Assembly (NCBI GenBank): GCA_023512835.1
Contig: JAKCVP010000402.1
Coordinates: forward strand, 186,001 to 250,000
DNA: 64,000 nt
Direction of reading: 5' to 3'
DNA from: Taxillus chinensis
Taxonomy: Eukaryota; Streptophyta; Magnoliopsida; Santalales; Loranthaceae
Shown here: one piece after another, positions 22,709-32,754 of the stretch
Layout: each line of letters opens with the position of its first letter
How positions within the stretch are numbered: the first letter of the stretch is position 1
The notes under the pieces: generated by a model
The model's database searches: none
Seen by the model: only the letters and a program-made list of their open reading frames with translations
Told to the model about the DNA's origin: nothing
Made by a program: the position numbers and the translations under genes

Positions 22709-23815
22709 ATGGCAGCACGTAGTCGTACAACAGTCGCCTCCATACGACACCTCCACAGTCCGTCACTGCGCACAATGCCCCTGCGCAGGCTAGCACCACT
22801 CCAGCCATTCATCCAGTCAGCCCGCATCCAAACCCGCTACGCATCACAATACCCGTCCTCCTTCCTCCACTCCCAGCGCGCAAAGGGACCCGAAGAGCCT
22901 CCGCACAAGACCTACTTTGACCCGCAATCATCAGGTCCAGAACCCCCTTCACCACCCCCAAGGCCCCGCTCCCTCCTCGCCCGCACACTATGGGTCCTCG
23001 TAAAGTACACTGCGCTCTCCATGGCCGTCATCTCCGGCTCCGCATACCTAGGCTTCATCAATCTGCCCGAGCCCACCATTGCGCTCCTCAAAGCCGTGAC
23101 AGCCGGCGCACCCATGTCGGACGGTGCATCGCTCGACGCGTATAATCCAGATGATGTCCCCGACGTCGACGGCGAGACCCGTTTATCTCTCCGCACGATC
23201 AACAACACCATAACACAGCACCCCCTAGCCCAGCGTCTGCGCGCCAATCCAGACTTTACAGAGTCAAGACCGCACATGAAGATTCCCGCTGCGCTGCGTC
23301 CGCGCGTGCTGACTGCGGGCGCTCTCGCGGGACCAGGCCGTATTTCCGTCCCGCCGCTCATCTTCCACGAACAAGGGGGGAAGAGCATGGTTGCTATTAT
23401 GCATCTTGGCGATAATCTCTGCGGACATCCGGGGATTGTGCATGGCGGGTTGCTGGCGACTGTTCTTGACGAAGGGCTTGCGCGGTGCTGTTTTGCTGCA
23501 TTGCCTAATAAAATTGGGGTTACGGCTTTTTTGAATATTGATTATCGGAGTCCGGCTAGGTCGGGGCGGTATTATGTGCTGCGGGCGGTGACGGAGAAGG
23601 TTGATGGGCGCAAGGCGTTTGTCAAGGGGTGGATTGAGGAATTGCGCGAGGGGGAGGAGTGGATTGAGGGGATTGTCGGGAGGGGGTCGGGGGTTAGTGA
23701 TGGGGAGATGGAGGGGAGGCGGAGGAGGATTTGTGTGCAGGCTAGTGCGCTGTTTGTTGAGCCGAGGATGGGGAAGACTATGGCGTGGCTGACGGGCGTG
23801 GGACGGGCAGAGTAA
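22709..23815 (+). CDS. Hot-dog fold thioesterase family protein, probably mitochondrial
   Basis: Intronless, 368 aa from 22709 (a non-conserved upstream ATG at 22634 is in frame). The N-terminus is Arg/Ser-rich without acidic residues, like a mitochondrial presequence. A single hydrophobic segment at about 94-114 (LVKYTALSMAVISGSAYLGF) suggests inner-membrane anchoring. The C-terminal half holds a PaaI/4HBT-type hot-dog domain: HPGIVHGGLLATVLDEGLAR is the signature with the HGG turn and catalytic-type Asp/Glu, followed by VTAFLNIDYRSPA. Acyl-CoA hydrolysis is inferred from the family; the substrate is unknown. An unusually G-rich 3' half (purine-biased coding strand) is visible. The gene is convergent with HEM25. 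Confidence 0.86.
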   Translation: MAARSRTTVASIRHLHSPSLRTMPLRRLAPLQPFIQSARIQTRYASQYPSSFLHSQRAKGPEEPPHKTYFDPQSSGPEPPSPPPRPRSLLARTLWVLVKYTALSMAVISGSAYLGFINLPEPTIALLKAVTAGAPMSDGASLDAYNPDDVPDVDGETRLSLRTINNTITQHPLAQRLRANPDFTESRPHMKIPAALRPRVLTAGALAGPGRISVPPLIFHEQGGKSMVAIMHLGDNLCGHPGIVHGGLLATVLDEGLARCCFAALPNKIGVTAFLNIDYRSPARSGRYYVLRAVTEKVDGRKAFVKGWIEELREGEEWIEGIVGRGSGVSDGEMEGRRRRICVQASALFVEPRMGKTMAWLTGVGRAE

Positions 23816-24078
23816 GGAGTCACTCAGGGTGGATCGAAGATTTACCTAGATGCTGCGCGGCGCGTGGCGTAGCATGGCATGGCTTGGAGTTACTTGAGGT
23901 CCCACTCGTGCATGTCTGCATGGCCTCTTCTTACAGCGATGATAGAACACCTAAACTTGTAGATATTGTATAGCGTGCAATTCCATTGATCGTACATGTG
24001 ATTCAAGCAGACATGCAGCGTGGGAGAGCAAAGTATACTGTACAGAAAGGTAGGTCAGGCGTCTACCTAGGTGGGTAG

Positions 24079-25101
24079 CTAGTCATACAATCGTTTCTGG
24101 GCACGTCGGACGAATTCTTCGTAGACGGTCCATGCCAGCGCACTGCTCAGTGCCTTTCGCGTCATGCGCAGTCCGAGCCCGTCGAACATGCTTCGCACTC
24201 CCTCCTCCTTGAGCATCAAAGATGCAGCCTGCCAGGTATTCCGGTACTTGTTCGGCATCAGCTGCAAGCGCGTCTTGACCGCGTCTGGCGGATTTGTCGC
24301 CGCGGTCGCAGTCGCAGCAGCTAGACCGCCCGACACAAAGTTGATACTGGCAGACGTGGTAGCCTTTAAGCTTTGATCTGCGTCTGTCGTCGAGGCGCTC
24401 AGGGCAGACAGCGTGTTCTTCCCCCACTCGTACACCACAACGTAGAGTCCCGCGTACGGCGCATCGCGCAGCGCCGTAGCGCCAAACCCGGCAAACAGAC
24501 CCCGCGCGCCTCGTTCCTTGACTATATCCTTTACAGCGGCGCTCAGGCTGCGATACTGATACAAGCTGCTTTCCCAGCGTACCTTGACGACTGTAATGGG
24601 CATCATGATGAAGCCGACTGCTGCACGGGCGCCCGCGCCCGCCAGCAGATTTAGACCTGGGCTTAGTTTGGGCAGACTGCTGCTTCCGCTTGCACCGGCC
24701 ATTCTACCGTTTGAGGTTGCCAGTGTCGAGCGGACCTTGTTTAGCGTGGCGAAGTAGAGCGCGCTGCCTACGCTTGTGCGTATGGCGGAGGGTAATGTGC
24801 CGCGCCATAATTGTTTCAGAGGATGTGGTGTTGACGCGATTGTTTTGATTACAGAGCGAATGGAAGATGTTGGGGACTGTTGGACGCGGGTCTTGAGGAG
24901 ATCTGCAGGCTGGAGGAGGAGGGAGGAAGTCAGGCCTGAGGCGAGGCCTGCTGCAAGGTGGAAGTAGGAGCCTGGCTTGCGGATGGGGAGCTGAGAGGGT
25001 TCTGAGGGTGCGAGAGCAGAGGACGATGCCGGCGTAGGTGCTGCGACGGCTGGAGAGGATGTGTTGAGGGGAGAGGAGACGAGGGACTGGCCGCTTGTCA
25101 T
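24079..25101 (-). CDS. HEM25: Mitochondrial glycine carrier Hem25 (SLC25A38 family)
   Basis: Inner-membrane carrier that imports glycine for the first step of haem synthesis (5-aminolevulinate). Intronless, 340 aa. After a disordered Ser/Pro/Ala-rich N-terminus (about 1-45), three mitochondrial-carrier repeats are visible with signatures [24 protein letters not shown] and [11 protein letters not shown]. The pattern PADLLKTR plus the [20 protein letters not shown] block is characteristic of SLC25A38/Hem25 rather than other carriers. The C-terminus is [18 protein letters not shown]. The gene converges on the thioesterase gene, with 263 bp between the stops containing TACCTAGGT at 24064-24072. 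Confidence 0.92.
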   Translation of the reverse strand: MTSGQSLVSSPLNTSSPAVAAPTPASSSALAPSEPSQLPIRKPGSYFHLAAGLASGLTSSLLLQPADLLKTRVQQSPTSSIRSVIKTIASTPHPLKQLWRGTLPSAIRTSVGSALYFATLNKVRSTLATSNGRMAGASGSSSLPKLSPGLNLLAGAGARAAVGFIMMPITVVKVRWESSLYQYRSLSAAVKDIVKERGARGLFAGFGATALRDAPYAGLYVVVYEWGKNTLSALSASTTDADQSLKATTSASINFVSGGLAAATATAATNPPDAVKTRLQLMPNKYRNTWQAASLMLKEEGVRSMFDGLGLRMTRKALSSALAWTVYEEFVRRAQKRLYD

Positions 25102-25695
25102 TGCGCTTGTTGCTTATAAGGGCAGAGGTTGCTGGTGCATTTTTCGTAGCTTTGGACGAGGAAGACTGTCCGGAAAGGTTGAGGCAGGTTCTTAGGGCTT
25201 GGTGAATGTGTACTTGTACAAGGACATCAGATGCGACGTGTTCAACAACAAGCACAAGTACTTTTACAAGGGACAGACGTGATGGCGGAGGTGTTGTTGG
25301 AGGTGCTAGTCGATGATCTCACAAAGTGCTAAGCGAGCTGAAACACATGCAAATCGATAGGTACAAACCGCAGCTGACTAGCGCCTGCTCGAATACCATC
25401 CCGCCCATGGGCATCTTCGGACTGACTCCGCCCTGTTCTGGCAGCACAAGATGGCGGATGCACTGATCACGCCCAAGACATTGATGCACGCAGTGTTGCA
25501 TCCCATGTTGCATCTGTTCTTATTCGGCATTGATTGCTCATCACCGATTGTCAGTCATTTGATATTCGACGCGTGCCTGCCGCCGTGACCTCTGAGCCTC
25601 TATCCCTATCATACACATCGTTGCAAAGAATCGAATGGGCGCTTATATGTACACATGGTCGCAATGCATTGCTTTTCCGTCCGACCATCGAATCA
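25102..25695. other. Intergenic region between HEM25 and the EEP gene
   Basis: This holds the HEM25 promoter and the EEP gene 3' UTR. Short frames only; I see nothing else. Confidence 0.5.
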
Positions 25696-26652
25696 CTAAT
25701 AGTCGTGTTTGTCGGGGATGTCGAGCGTCAGGTTCACAGTCACCGCCCGGTGGTCGCTGAACAAGAAGCCCTCAGGAGCCTCGTTTGACAGCACTTCGTA
25801 CCCCTTTACAGTCCAGGGCGACTTTTGCTTTGGTCCGACAAAGATAAAGTCAATCTCAAAGGGCTGCACGTTCTTCGTGTCAAAGCCCGTGTACGTCTCA
25901 TTTGGGCCCTTGATATTTGTCGTGAGCGTCTTCGTGTCGACTAGAGTCGAGTTGCCGTCCGTTGCGGTGATGAGCTGATACGCCTCGTCATCAGGAGGGC
26001 TGTTGAAGTCGCCCGTCAGCCAGGCTGGTATCCCTCTGTCGGTGTACTGCTTGGCCAGCGTGCGAATGAAGCGAGCTGAGTGGCTCCTCGAGACGGTGCC
26101 GACATTGTCAAGGTGCGTATTGAGGGCAAGGAAGTTGATGTTGCTCCATTTATGCGTGAAATTGCCCACGGTCACAATGCGAATACTTCCTGCATCCCAG
26201 CCCTTTGATGGCTTATCGGGCGTTGGGCTCAGCCAGTACGTGGTCCAATTGTGCAATTGAAAGCGAGAGGGACGATAGAATATTGGGCTGTATTCTCCGG
26301 CCTCTTTGCCGTCGTCGCGACCAACTCCAATGTACGCCCATTCTGCTGCGTTTAATTGCGGCTGTTGGAGGGTCGCACCGCCATCGATGCTGCCCTCGTT
26401 GCGGTTGAGGCCGTTGAGAATGTCTTGCACTTGATTGTGAAGGGCCTCCTGGACGCTGAGGAAGCTGTCGGGGTTCTCCTGGGCGCGCTTGCGGAGCTCA
26501 CTGATGAGGGCTGGCGCACGCTCCTTCCATGGCTTCTCCAAGGGCAGTAGGTCAGTGGCGTTGTAGCGGATATTGTGCGACAGGAGATTGATGTCGAGTC
26601 TCCATGCCTGCACAAGCGGCAGAAGGCACAAGGCTGGCGCTGACACCCTCAT
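25696..26652 (-). CDS. Secreted endonuclease/exonuclease/phosphatase (EEP) family protein
   Basis: Intronless, 318 aa. A signal peptide covers about 1-17 (MRVSAPALCLLPLVQAW). The EEP fold motifs appear in order: LSHNIRYNA, SVQEAL (metal-binding Glu), LNTHLDNVG, LTGDFNSPP (Asp-Asn pair), FEIDFIFVG and FSDHRAV (catalytic His). Several N-glycosylation sequons support secretion. EEP enzymes cleave phosphodiesters in DNA, RNA, sphingomyelin or inositol phosphates. The closest-looking relatives are fungal secreted proteins annotated as EEP or DNase I-like, so the substrate remains open. Confidence 0.9.
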   Translation of the reverse strand: MRVSAPALCLLPLVQAWRLDINLLSHNIRYNATDLLPLEKPWKERAPALISELRKRAQENPDSFLSVQEALHNQVQDILNGLNRNEGSIDGGATLQQPQLNAAEWAYIGVGRDDGKEAGEYSPIFYRPSRFQLHNWTTYWLSPTPDKPSKGWDAGSIRIVTVGNFTHKWSNINFLALNTHLDNVGTVSRSHSARFIRTLAKQYTDRGIPAWLTGDFNSPPDDEAYQLITATDGNSTLVDTKTLTTNIKGPNETYTGFDTKNVQPFEIDFIFVGPKQKSPWTVKGYEVLSNEAPEGFLFSDHRAVTVNLTLDIPDKHDY

Positions 26653-27191
26653 TTTGGCGTTCTCGGCAAGCTCAAGATATTTTGCGGAGTGAAAACAGAG
26701 CCATTCTCATAAGCGGTTGCTGGCCATGTATGGTGAATATCTATCTGCAGCTCGTGAGCAGTGCACCCATGCTGCAAATGAAATTACATGCAGGTGGTGG
26801 TCAAGCAGTTCACACGTGAACCTTGGTGGCTCTGGGATAGGCTGTTGAGGTTGGGGCCTCATCATGATGCGTGCATGGATTGAGCGGGGTCATCCTCCGT
26901 CATTTAATGGCCCACATATTTCCACATTCTCCACGTCAGTGAGCAGTGCGTGTGAAGTTTTGAGCATCATGTCAAGATCGAGGCTTGTCAAAGGCGTCGC
27001 GGCGGGGTGCTGCGCCGTTGCCAGGGTTAGCGACCGTCACATGGGGAAAAGCGCAGGGACCAAGAACCATTCACCCATTGAAGGCATCGCTTAGCCTTGC
27101 CAGAGTCAAGGACAGGGCCAAGCGTGTGCCATTAGCGTACAGTACCTAAGGTAAGGTAGTTCCAGGTACGACTGTGTGGAACCGCATCGCA
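26653..27191. other. Intergenic region
   Basis: No gene is supported. A cluster of TACCTAAGGTAAGGTAG-type elements lies at 27143-27159, close to the end of the next minus-strand gene. Confidence 0.5.
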
Positions 27192-28103
27192 TCACGGTTT
27201 TTTTACTTTGCTTGTCGCGTCCAACTCGTGTACCACTGTGGTGGACATGGCCTCAACTGGCATCTCGTCTGCATCGACTTCATGAATAGCCGCACCGCCT
27301 GCCTCGACGTGCAGGAGTGCGATGCCATCCTTCTCTGCCGGTGATGGGCCCCTCTGCGTCTGCATCGCGTCCAGCTCGGCCCGACGAGGACTATGTGCTT
27401 CGACCTCTCCTACTTGACGTATTCGTCGGCGCCGAACAAGACAAACAAGACCCACACCAAGACAGATGCAAATCGCTACCACGCAGCCAACTACAATGCC
27501 AGCAATTTCCCGGCCTTGCAGACGCTCGCTCTGCACAGGACGGATCGGGGCTGACCCATTAGTAGTCGGTGGAACAGTGCTAGGAGGCTCGGTCGGAATA
27601 GCCGTCACATAGCCATCAATGACATGGGCATAAGCCTGTGCAGGGAAGGTGCTCGCAGCCCAGATGGAGGTGGCGGTGATGGTGTGGTTATCGTAGGCGG
27701 TGACGGTCACCCTGTTAATATTGGAATAGCAAGTTGCAGCGTAGGCGGGTCTTCCTGTGGAGGTGGAAGTGGGATTCGCCAAAGTGTATGAAGTGGGACA
27801 GGCTGCTACATAGGTGCCCTTTGGGTCGGTGGTGCTCAAGACGGGAGTGTATCCAAGGGGCAAGACCAGTGGGGAGAAAGGGGGAGGGGGCGAAGCAGTG
27901 TTGGATTGAAGAGACAGGAAAGAGGAGATGAACTGCGGTGGATAGCAGGCAGTGGAAGTAATGGTGGGGGCAGGATGGGGCTCATTCATCCAGATCTGCC
28001 ACTGGTACTGCTGGACCATGGTCAGGCGGCCCTCGAGACATGTTGTCGGTGGGACAAAGGTGGTAGTGATGGAGGGCGGTAGTGTTGCGGTGACGGTGGC
28101 CAT
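27192..28103 (-). CDS. Single-pass plasma-membrane-type protein, function unknown
   Basis: Intronless, 303 aa from MATVTATLPPS; an upstream in-frame codon at 28139 is not an ATG choice I favour. The N-terminal 195 residues are Thr/Ser/Pro-rich with a handful of Cys and sequons, like the extracellular domains of fungal wall sensors. A transmembrane helix lies at about 201-223 (GIVVGCVVAICICLGVGLVCLV), followed by RRRR and an acidic cytosolic tail of about 75 residues. No classical signal peptide is visible, so it may be a type III membrane protein, or a short upstream exon may be missing. This architecture is common in Pezizomycotina, but I cannot name a family. Confidence 0.75.
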   Translation of the reverse strand: MATVTATLPPSITTTFVPPTTCLEGRLTMVQQYQWQIWMNEPHPAPTITSTACYPPQFISSFLSLQSNTASPPPPFSPLVLPLGYTPVLSTTDPKGTYVAACPTSYTLANPTSTSTGRPAYAATCYSNINRVTVTAYDNHTITATSIWAASTFPAQAYAHVIDGYVTAIPTEPPSTVPPTTNGSAPIRPVQSERLQGREIAGIVVGCVVAICICLGVGLVCLVRRRRIRQVGEVEAHSPRRAELDAMQTQRGPSPAEKDGIALLHVEAGGAAIHEVDADEMPVEAMSTTVVHELDATSKVKKP

Positions 28104-29454
28104 GCGCAAGACAGTGCAGAGGGGATCGGCATGTTGCAAGTTGGCATAGCGAGGAAGATGTCAGACTTCAGTAGTAGGTGAGGTGAGCTATGTTGAGAGT
28201 CCGGACTGGAGTGAATGGCCAGGGTGCGGGTCAGCAGGAGAATGCAGATGTACCTACAACCTACCTATGGAACTGAGATTCGTGATGCTTCCAGATTGGG
28301 TATCTACGTGGGCGGAGGAGATTCCGCGAAGAGGCAGACGGACAGCGCAAAGGCCACAAGACATGCGACACGCTTGACGCGACAGACTGTGCGTGCTTCG
28401 TACAGCACAGTGCGCGGAGATCAGCGGAGTTGATAGCCGTGTGATGATGAGTCAAGGTGTTTCAACTGACTCGCAGTACATACGGCGATGACGCCCTATT
28501 CGAAGCTGAGGCTCTTAGCATGCCAGATGGCGGACCCTGCTCGCTGCAGCAGCTCACCAGAATAGATCTGGGATGGAAGTCTAAATCCCTCGGGGGAATG
28601 CAGCCCAACAAGCCAGCTGCCAGGTCCGGAGGGCAGAGGGCTCCATCCATCCAACAATGGACGGCGATGGGGGCAGGCCGATGGACATCTACCTGCCGAC
28701 GACAGAGCTGCGCCGGACAGGCCCTGCCCCCCGCCGCCCCTGAGCTGGCCCTCTGCTCAGCGAGATTCAAGGCGACACGCACATTACCCTGGCGTCGCGC
28801 TTGCTGCACACTAGCCCAACCTCTGGCGAATCACCACCACCACCACAACCGTTCCACTCGTTCCACTCTCCCACTTCCTCCACTGCTCCAGCGCCCTCCC
28901 CCGTTTCGTTTCTGCGCGCGCGCCCATTTCCACTCTGCCTAGATTGCGTCGCAGAATACCCGTCATCAACAACTTCTACACCTTCCTTCTTGCCTTGTCC
29001 TGTCCTGCCCTGCCCTGCCCTGCCGTGTCTGCCCTCTCCTTCACCACCTCCCTGTCTGTCCACCATCGCGCGCGACCCTCTGTCGACTTTTCTGTTCTGC
29101 CTCTCCCAACCCGACCGATCCTCTGCCTACATCACCTCTCACTTGCGCGCCCCTCTTGTGCTCCCTCGCCCACCGCTCCCCCGGCTGCCGACCCGCCTTC
29201 CATCTATATGGGACCGCAAAGCTCGCCAAGATTACACCACCCACTCCGCCGCCAAAGCATCCTGTGACGAGCGCCGCGCGATCGTCATCTACTGCGCCCT
29301 AGCCCCGGCGCCCTCGCTGTCTCCACATGTCTAGCATAACGAGAGACAAACCTAATCCAGGTATGCCGTCTCACCTCATCCCTGTCACGCCTGTTTCCTC
29401 GTCCACCCTGCCTTGCACACCAACCAACACCCACGAGCGGGCCGCCCGCAGACA
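28104..29454. other. Intergenic region and long CT-rich leader, pentamer repeat
   Basis: From about 28800 the plus strand is C/T-rich, with a (CCTGC)n repeat at 28997-29023, ending in the leader of the large hydrolase gene. A likely 5' UTR intron runs from GTATGC at 29361 to CCCGCAG at 29450, just before the start codon: joining an upstream ATG at 29327 to it would not keep the hydrolase frame, so the ATG at 29455 is used. No other gene is supported. Confidence 0.5.
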
Positions 29455-32400
29455 ATGGCCTTTGCCCTCACTGGCTTGCGTCGCAAGGATGCAGACTCTC
29501 CTCTCCTCTCCTACAGCGCTGACGACCCTCAAGCTTCCTCGCAAGATGTCATATCCAATCTCCTCGCCTCCTTCTCCGCCATCTCTCTCCCTCCAGACGA
29601 GCCTACCCGCGATGCTCCTCGTTACCCAACAAGAGACCCCGTTTCAGCGCCTCGAACCCCGCCTCACACCCTTTCCGCCGCTCCCACCTTCCAGCGTTCG
29701 AGCCATCTCCACATCAGAACGAGGGGTCTTGGCCTAGATTCCCTGCAGGATCAATATCACGATGCTCTGGAGCAGCCTCCTAGCCCCGAGGACCCCTATG
29801 CCGCCGAAGCCCCTGTCATCCGCACTTCGCGCTCTAGCAGTCGCACCGGCACAGGCCCGCGACAGCCAAAGAACTTGAAGCCTGGTGACTGGCGGAAGCG
29901 CGCATCCTTCGCCTTTAGGCAGGAATCTACCAGCCCAATAAGATCTCCACCAGCCCTGCTTTCGCCCACCGATGATGACCTTGGACAGCTTCGCCGCATC
30001 GTCTCTAATACAAGCACCCTGGGTCCACCCAGTGTCATTAGCTCTGAGCGCCCCTCTATCGACTTGCGTCAGCCTAGCTCAAGATCTGAATTTAGCTCAT
30101 TCCCTTCGAGTCCTGTAAACGACTACAAGGGCAAGGCAAGAGCCCGAGCAGTCTCGCCCGTGAAGGAGGTCTCTTCGGGTGACGAGTGGGTCGAGCCGTC
30201 GTCTGTAGCAAGAGCTCAGCCCAGGCCTAGGAAAGAACGCATCGTTGTGACTGAGCAACCACAAACAGAGAACCAACAGCAGCAGCGACCGAGCGCAGAG
30301 ACTGGTCAACGACCAAGTGCGACCGAGACTTCAGAAGACGTCAAGTCCTCAACCTGGCGTAGAAGAAGAGGTCGTAATCGGTCAAAACAAGCACAACACG
30401 ACGAGTCAGTCATCGGCGACGACACGGGCTTTGTGGTTGTCAGGCCATCGGTTGCAGATCGAGCATCTGAGTCGACAGTGGTCAGCCGAGGCGGAAGTGT
30501 CTGGGTCAGTGCGACCACTAGTCGGGCGGTGTCGAGAGACGGAAGTCGTCAGGTTGCACGAGAGGAATTGCCCATCCCGAGTCGCACATCCTCTTTGCGC
30601 GCAAACATCACACCACCCAAAATCAAGTCACGACTCAAACAGAAAAAGGGCTCACGTTCACCTTCGAAACAGTCTCCAAGTCCTGCACCCTTGATACAAA
30701 CACAAGACGCAGAAACAAGGCCCACTTCGCGACCCAGAGCCGGCTCAGACGAGACAGTGAATCTGGTCACCGAAGTTAGTGACTTTGACGCCCACCTACA
30801 GCGACAGAGAGACGCGGACGCTGCTGCTGCCCGCGAAGCTCAACAGCTGCTCAAAGAAACGAATCTTGACCTTGACGAAGAGAACGAAGTGACGAAGCGT
30901 ATCAAAGAATTGAAAGCTGCAAGCGAGAAGAGGAAGAAGGAGTTGGATGATCTTGCCAACATGCCACAAACACGGCAATCACAGACGCTGGTGGCTGCTG
31001 CCTCGCCACAAACTGCCACTAAAAGCCTTGACTCGCGATCTCCAGCTTCGACATTAGCCTCGCCACCCTTTAAACAAGCAAATGGAAAGATCACAGGGAA
31101 AAGGGTCGCCTCGCGCGACTCGGCTTCCACAAACCCCAGCGGCTATCGAGCAGGTGCGGATGGACGGCTTGGTCTACCGTCACTTACATCCGCATCCCCC
31201 AGAGACGGTCGCAATTCAACCTCGACATCAAGGCCGAGCCACGAGTCTACTTTGTCCGCCGAACGTCCCCTTGCAAGCCCGATGCTATCAAGATCTAGCT
31301 CGAAAACGAAGAGGTGGTCGTTCACTGACTCCATTTCGAATATGACCGATTCTCCCAACAAAACACATCGTCGCATAGATTCAAAAGATCGCAACGCACT
31401 GGCACAGCATCCGCCAGTGGCCGAGGAGCGGCGGGACAGTATGGACTCTATCCGGGAGTCTGTGGACACCTTCTTGCAAAGTCCTCGACTTTCGAGGAAG
31501 ATACCGGCTGCCGACGACTTTTCGCGCCAAGTAGCCTTCTCGGAAGTTGGGGACCCAGACGGTCATGTAGTTGTGTGCTGTGTTGGAATGGGTTTAACGC
31601 GATACATTATGGCGTACTATGAAGAGCTAGCAACGACCCTGGGTCTTCGCCTCATCACTCCAGACAGGCCAGGAGTTGGCGACAGCACAGCCTACTCCGA
31701 CAACACTAAGACCCCACTATCATGGCCAGGTATTCATCCACTTGGAAAACCCGGTGACTGCTCGTTACTAACACTACACGCAGATGACGTCCGCGCAATC
31801 ACTCGCTACCTTGGTGTCCAGCACTTCAGCCTTCTCGCCCACTCTGCGGGCGCTGTCTACGCCCTAGCAACAGCGATACGCATGCCTGAGCGGATCCTAG
31901 GCTGCGTGCATCTTCTTGCCCCCTGGATACCACCCTCCCAGATGGTCCCAGTTGGCATTCCCTCTTCCAGCGCATCTACGCCCTCCTCCCTGCCACGTAG
32001 CCAGAGGTTTCTGAGGATCCTCCCGACTTCTTTCCTGAAGTTTTCGTCCTCGAATTTCATGGGCCGCAATAATATTGTGGGCGGTGCACCAAAATCATCC
32101 TCATCCTCATCGAGACGTGCCAAAAACTCGCAGGACACGTCGTCTACAGCGATCTCTCCTCGAGCCTCGACCAGCGCTCGGTCAACCGGTCTCACGGCGC
32201 CTCCCTCTGTCTATGCGTCCGCCCGGCCGTCAGGTCGCAACTCTCCCGAAAAGTTTTCTCCTCTGGCCTCTCTTGACTCCATTGCATCCGCAGACACAAC
32301 TTCAGATCTCGAAACAGCTGTCCTTTCAGCCGGTCAAGCGCCGCCCACTCCACGTGCGGTATCTGCAGAGCTCAACGGGCAGACGCGGCAGCAACGCTAC

Positions 32401-32754
32401 GACTCAGCCCTTACACCTGCTGTCTGGGACCTGGCCACGCGCAAGTCCAACCCAGCGTTGGATCTCATTGTCTGTCTTGAGCGTAATCGAGCCATTGGGT
32501 TCCGCTACGCCGACGTATCGCAGTCTGTGATCATCCACCATGGAACAAAGGATACGCGTGTCCCATTCGATAATGTGAAGTGGCTCGCTGGGACCATGCG
32601 AAACGCAGAGGTTCGAGCACTGGAAGGCGAGGGACACGGACTCATGGCCTCGGCAGCTGTAATGAGTCAAGTCCTTGTCGAGATTTCAAAGGAACGCGAG
32701 AGCGGGGCCACGGGAACCCGCGAAGAGCTACGACTCGGCGACGACGGCTATTGA
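29455..32754 (+). CDS. Large disordered protein with C-terminal alpha/beta-hydrolase domain
   Basis: The frame stays open for 1099 codons, but 31730-31783 looks like a true 54-nt intron (GTATTC...TTACTAAC...CACGCAG) without a stop codon. Removing it gives 1081 aa and joins PLSWP to DDVRAITRYLG, the natural alpha/beta-hydrolase sequence. Residues 1 to about 680 are Ser/Pro/Arg-rich and disordered, with a short coiled coil near 460-500. The hydrolase domain follows: VVVCCVGMGLTRY (oxyanion region), LITPDRPGVGDS, LLAHSAGAVYAL with the nucleophile Ser (first Gly of GxSxG replaced by Ala), a 110-residue disordered insert after the cap, IIHHGTKDTRVPF (Asp) and EGEGHGLMAS (His). The triad looks complete; the substrate is unknown. 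Confidence 0.85.
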   Translation: MAFALTGLRRKDADSPLLSYSADDPQASSQDVISNLLASFSAISLPPDEPTRDAPRYPTRDPVSAPRTPPHTLSAAPTFQRSSHLHIRTRGLGLDSLQDQYHDALEQPPSPEDPYAAEAPVIRTSRSSSRTGTGPRQPKNLKPGDWRKRASFAFRQESTSPIRSPPALLSPTDDDLGQLRRIVSNTSTLGPPSVISSERPSIDLRQPSSRSEFSSFPSSPVNDYKGKARARAVSPVKEVSSGDEWVEPSSVARAQPRPRKERIVVTEQPQTENQQQQRPSAETGQRPSATETSEDVKSSTWRRRRGRNRSKQAQHDESVIGDDTGFVVVRPSVADRASESTVVSRGGSVWVSATTSRAVSRDGSRQVAREELPIPSRTSSLRANITPPKIKSRLKQKKGSRSPSKQSPSPAPLIQTQDAETRPTSRPRAGSDETVNLVTEVSDFDAHLQRQRDADAAAAREAQQLLKETNLDLDEENEVTKRIKELKAASEKRKKELDDLANMPQTRQSQTLVAAASPQTATKSLDSRSPASTLASPPFKQANGKITGKRVASRDSASTNPSGYRAGADGRLGLPSLTSASPRDGRNSTSTSRPSHESTLSAERPLASPMLSRSSSKTKRWSFTDSISNMTDSPNKTHRRIDSKDRNALAQHPPVAEERRDSMDSIRESVDTFLQSPRLSRKIPAADDFSRQVAFSEVGDPDGHVVVCCVGMGLTRYIMAYYEELATTLGLRLITPDRPGVGDSTAYSDNTKTPLSWPGIHPLGKPGDCSLLTLHADDVRAITRYLGVQHFSLLAHSAGAVYALATAIRMPERILGCVHLLAPWIPPSQMVPVGIPSSSASTPSSLPRSQRFLRILPTSFLKFSSSNFMGRNNIVGGAPKSSSSSSRRAKNSQDTSSTAISPRASTSARSTGLTAPPSVYASARPSGRNSPEKFSPLASLDSIASADTTSDLETAVLSAGQAPPTPRAVSAELNGQTRQQRYDSALTPAVWDLATRKSNPALDLIVCLERNRAIGFRYADVSQSVIIHHGTKDTRVPFDNVKWLAGTMRNAEVRALEGEGHGLMASAAVMSQVLVEISKERESGATGTREELRLGDDGY

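Noticed and set aside
23816..25101. Metabolic gene cluster linking thioesterase, Hem25 and neighbours
   Set aside because: The genes are convergent or independent housekeeping genes with no shared pathway and no biosynthetic core enzyme.
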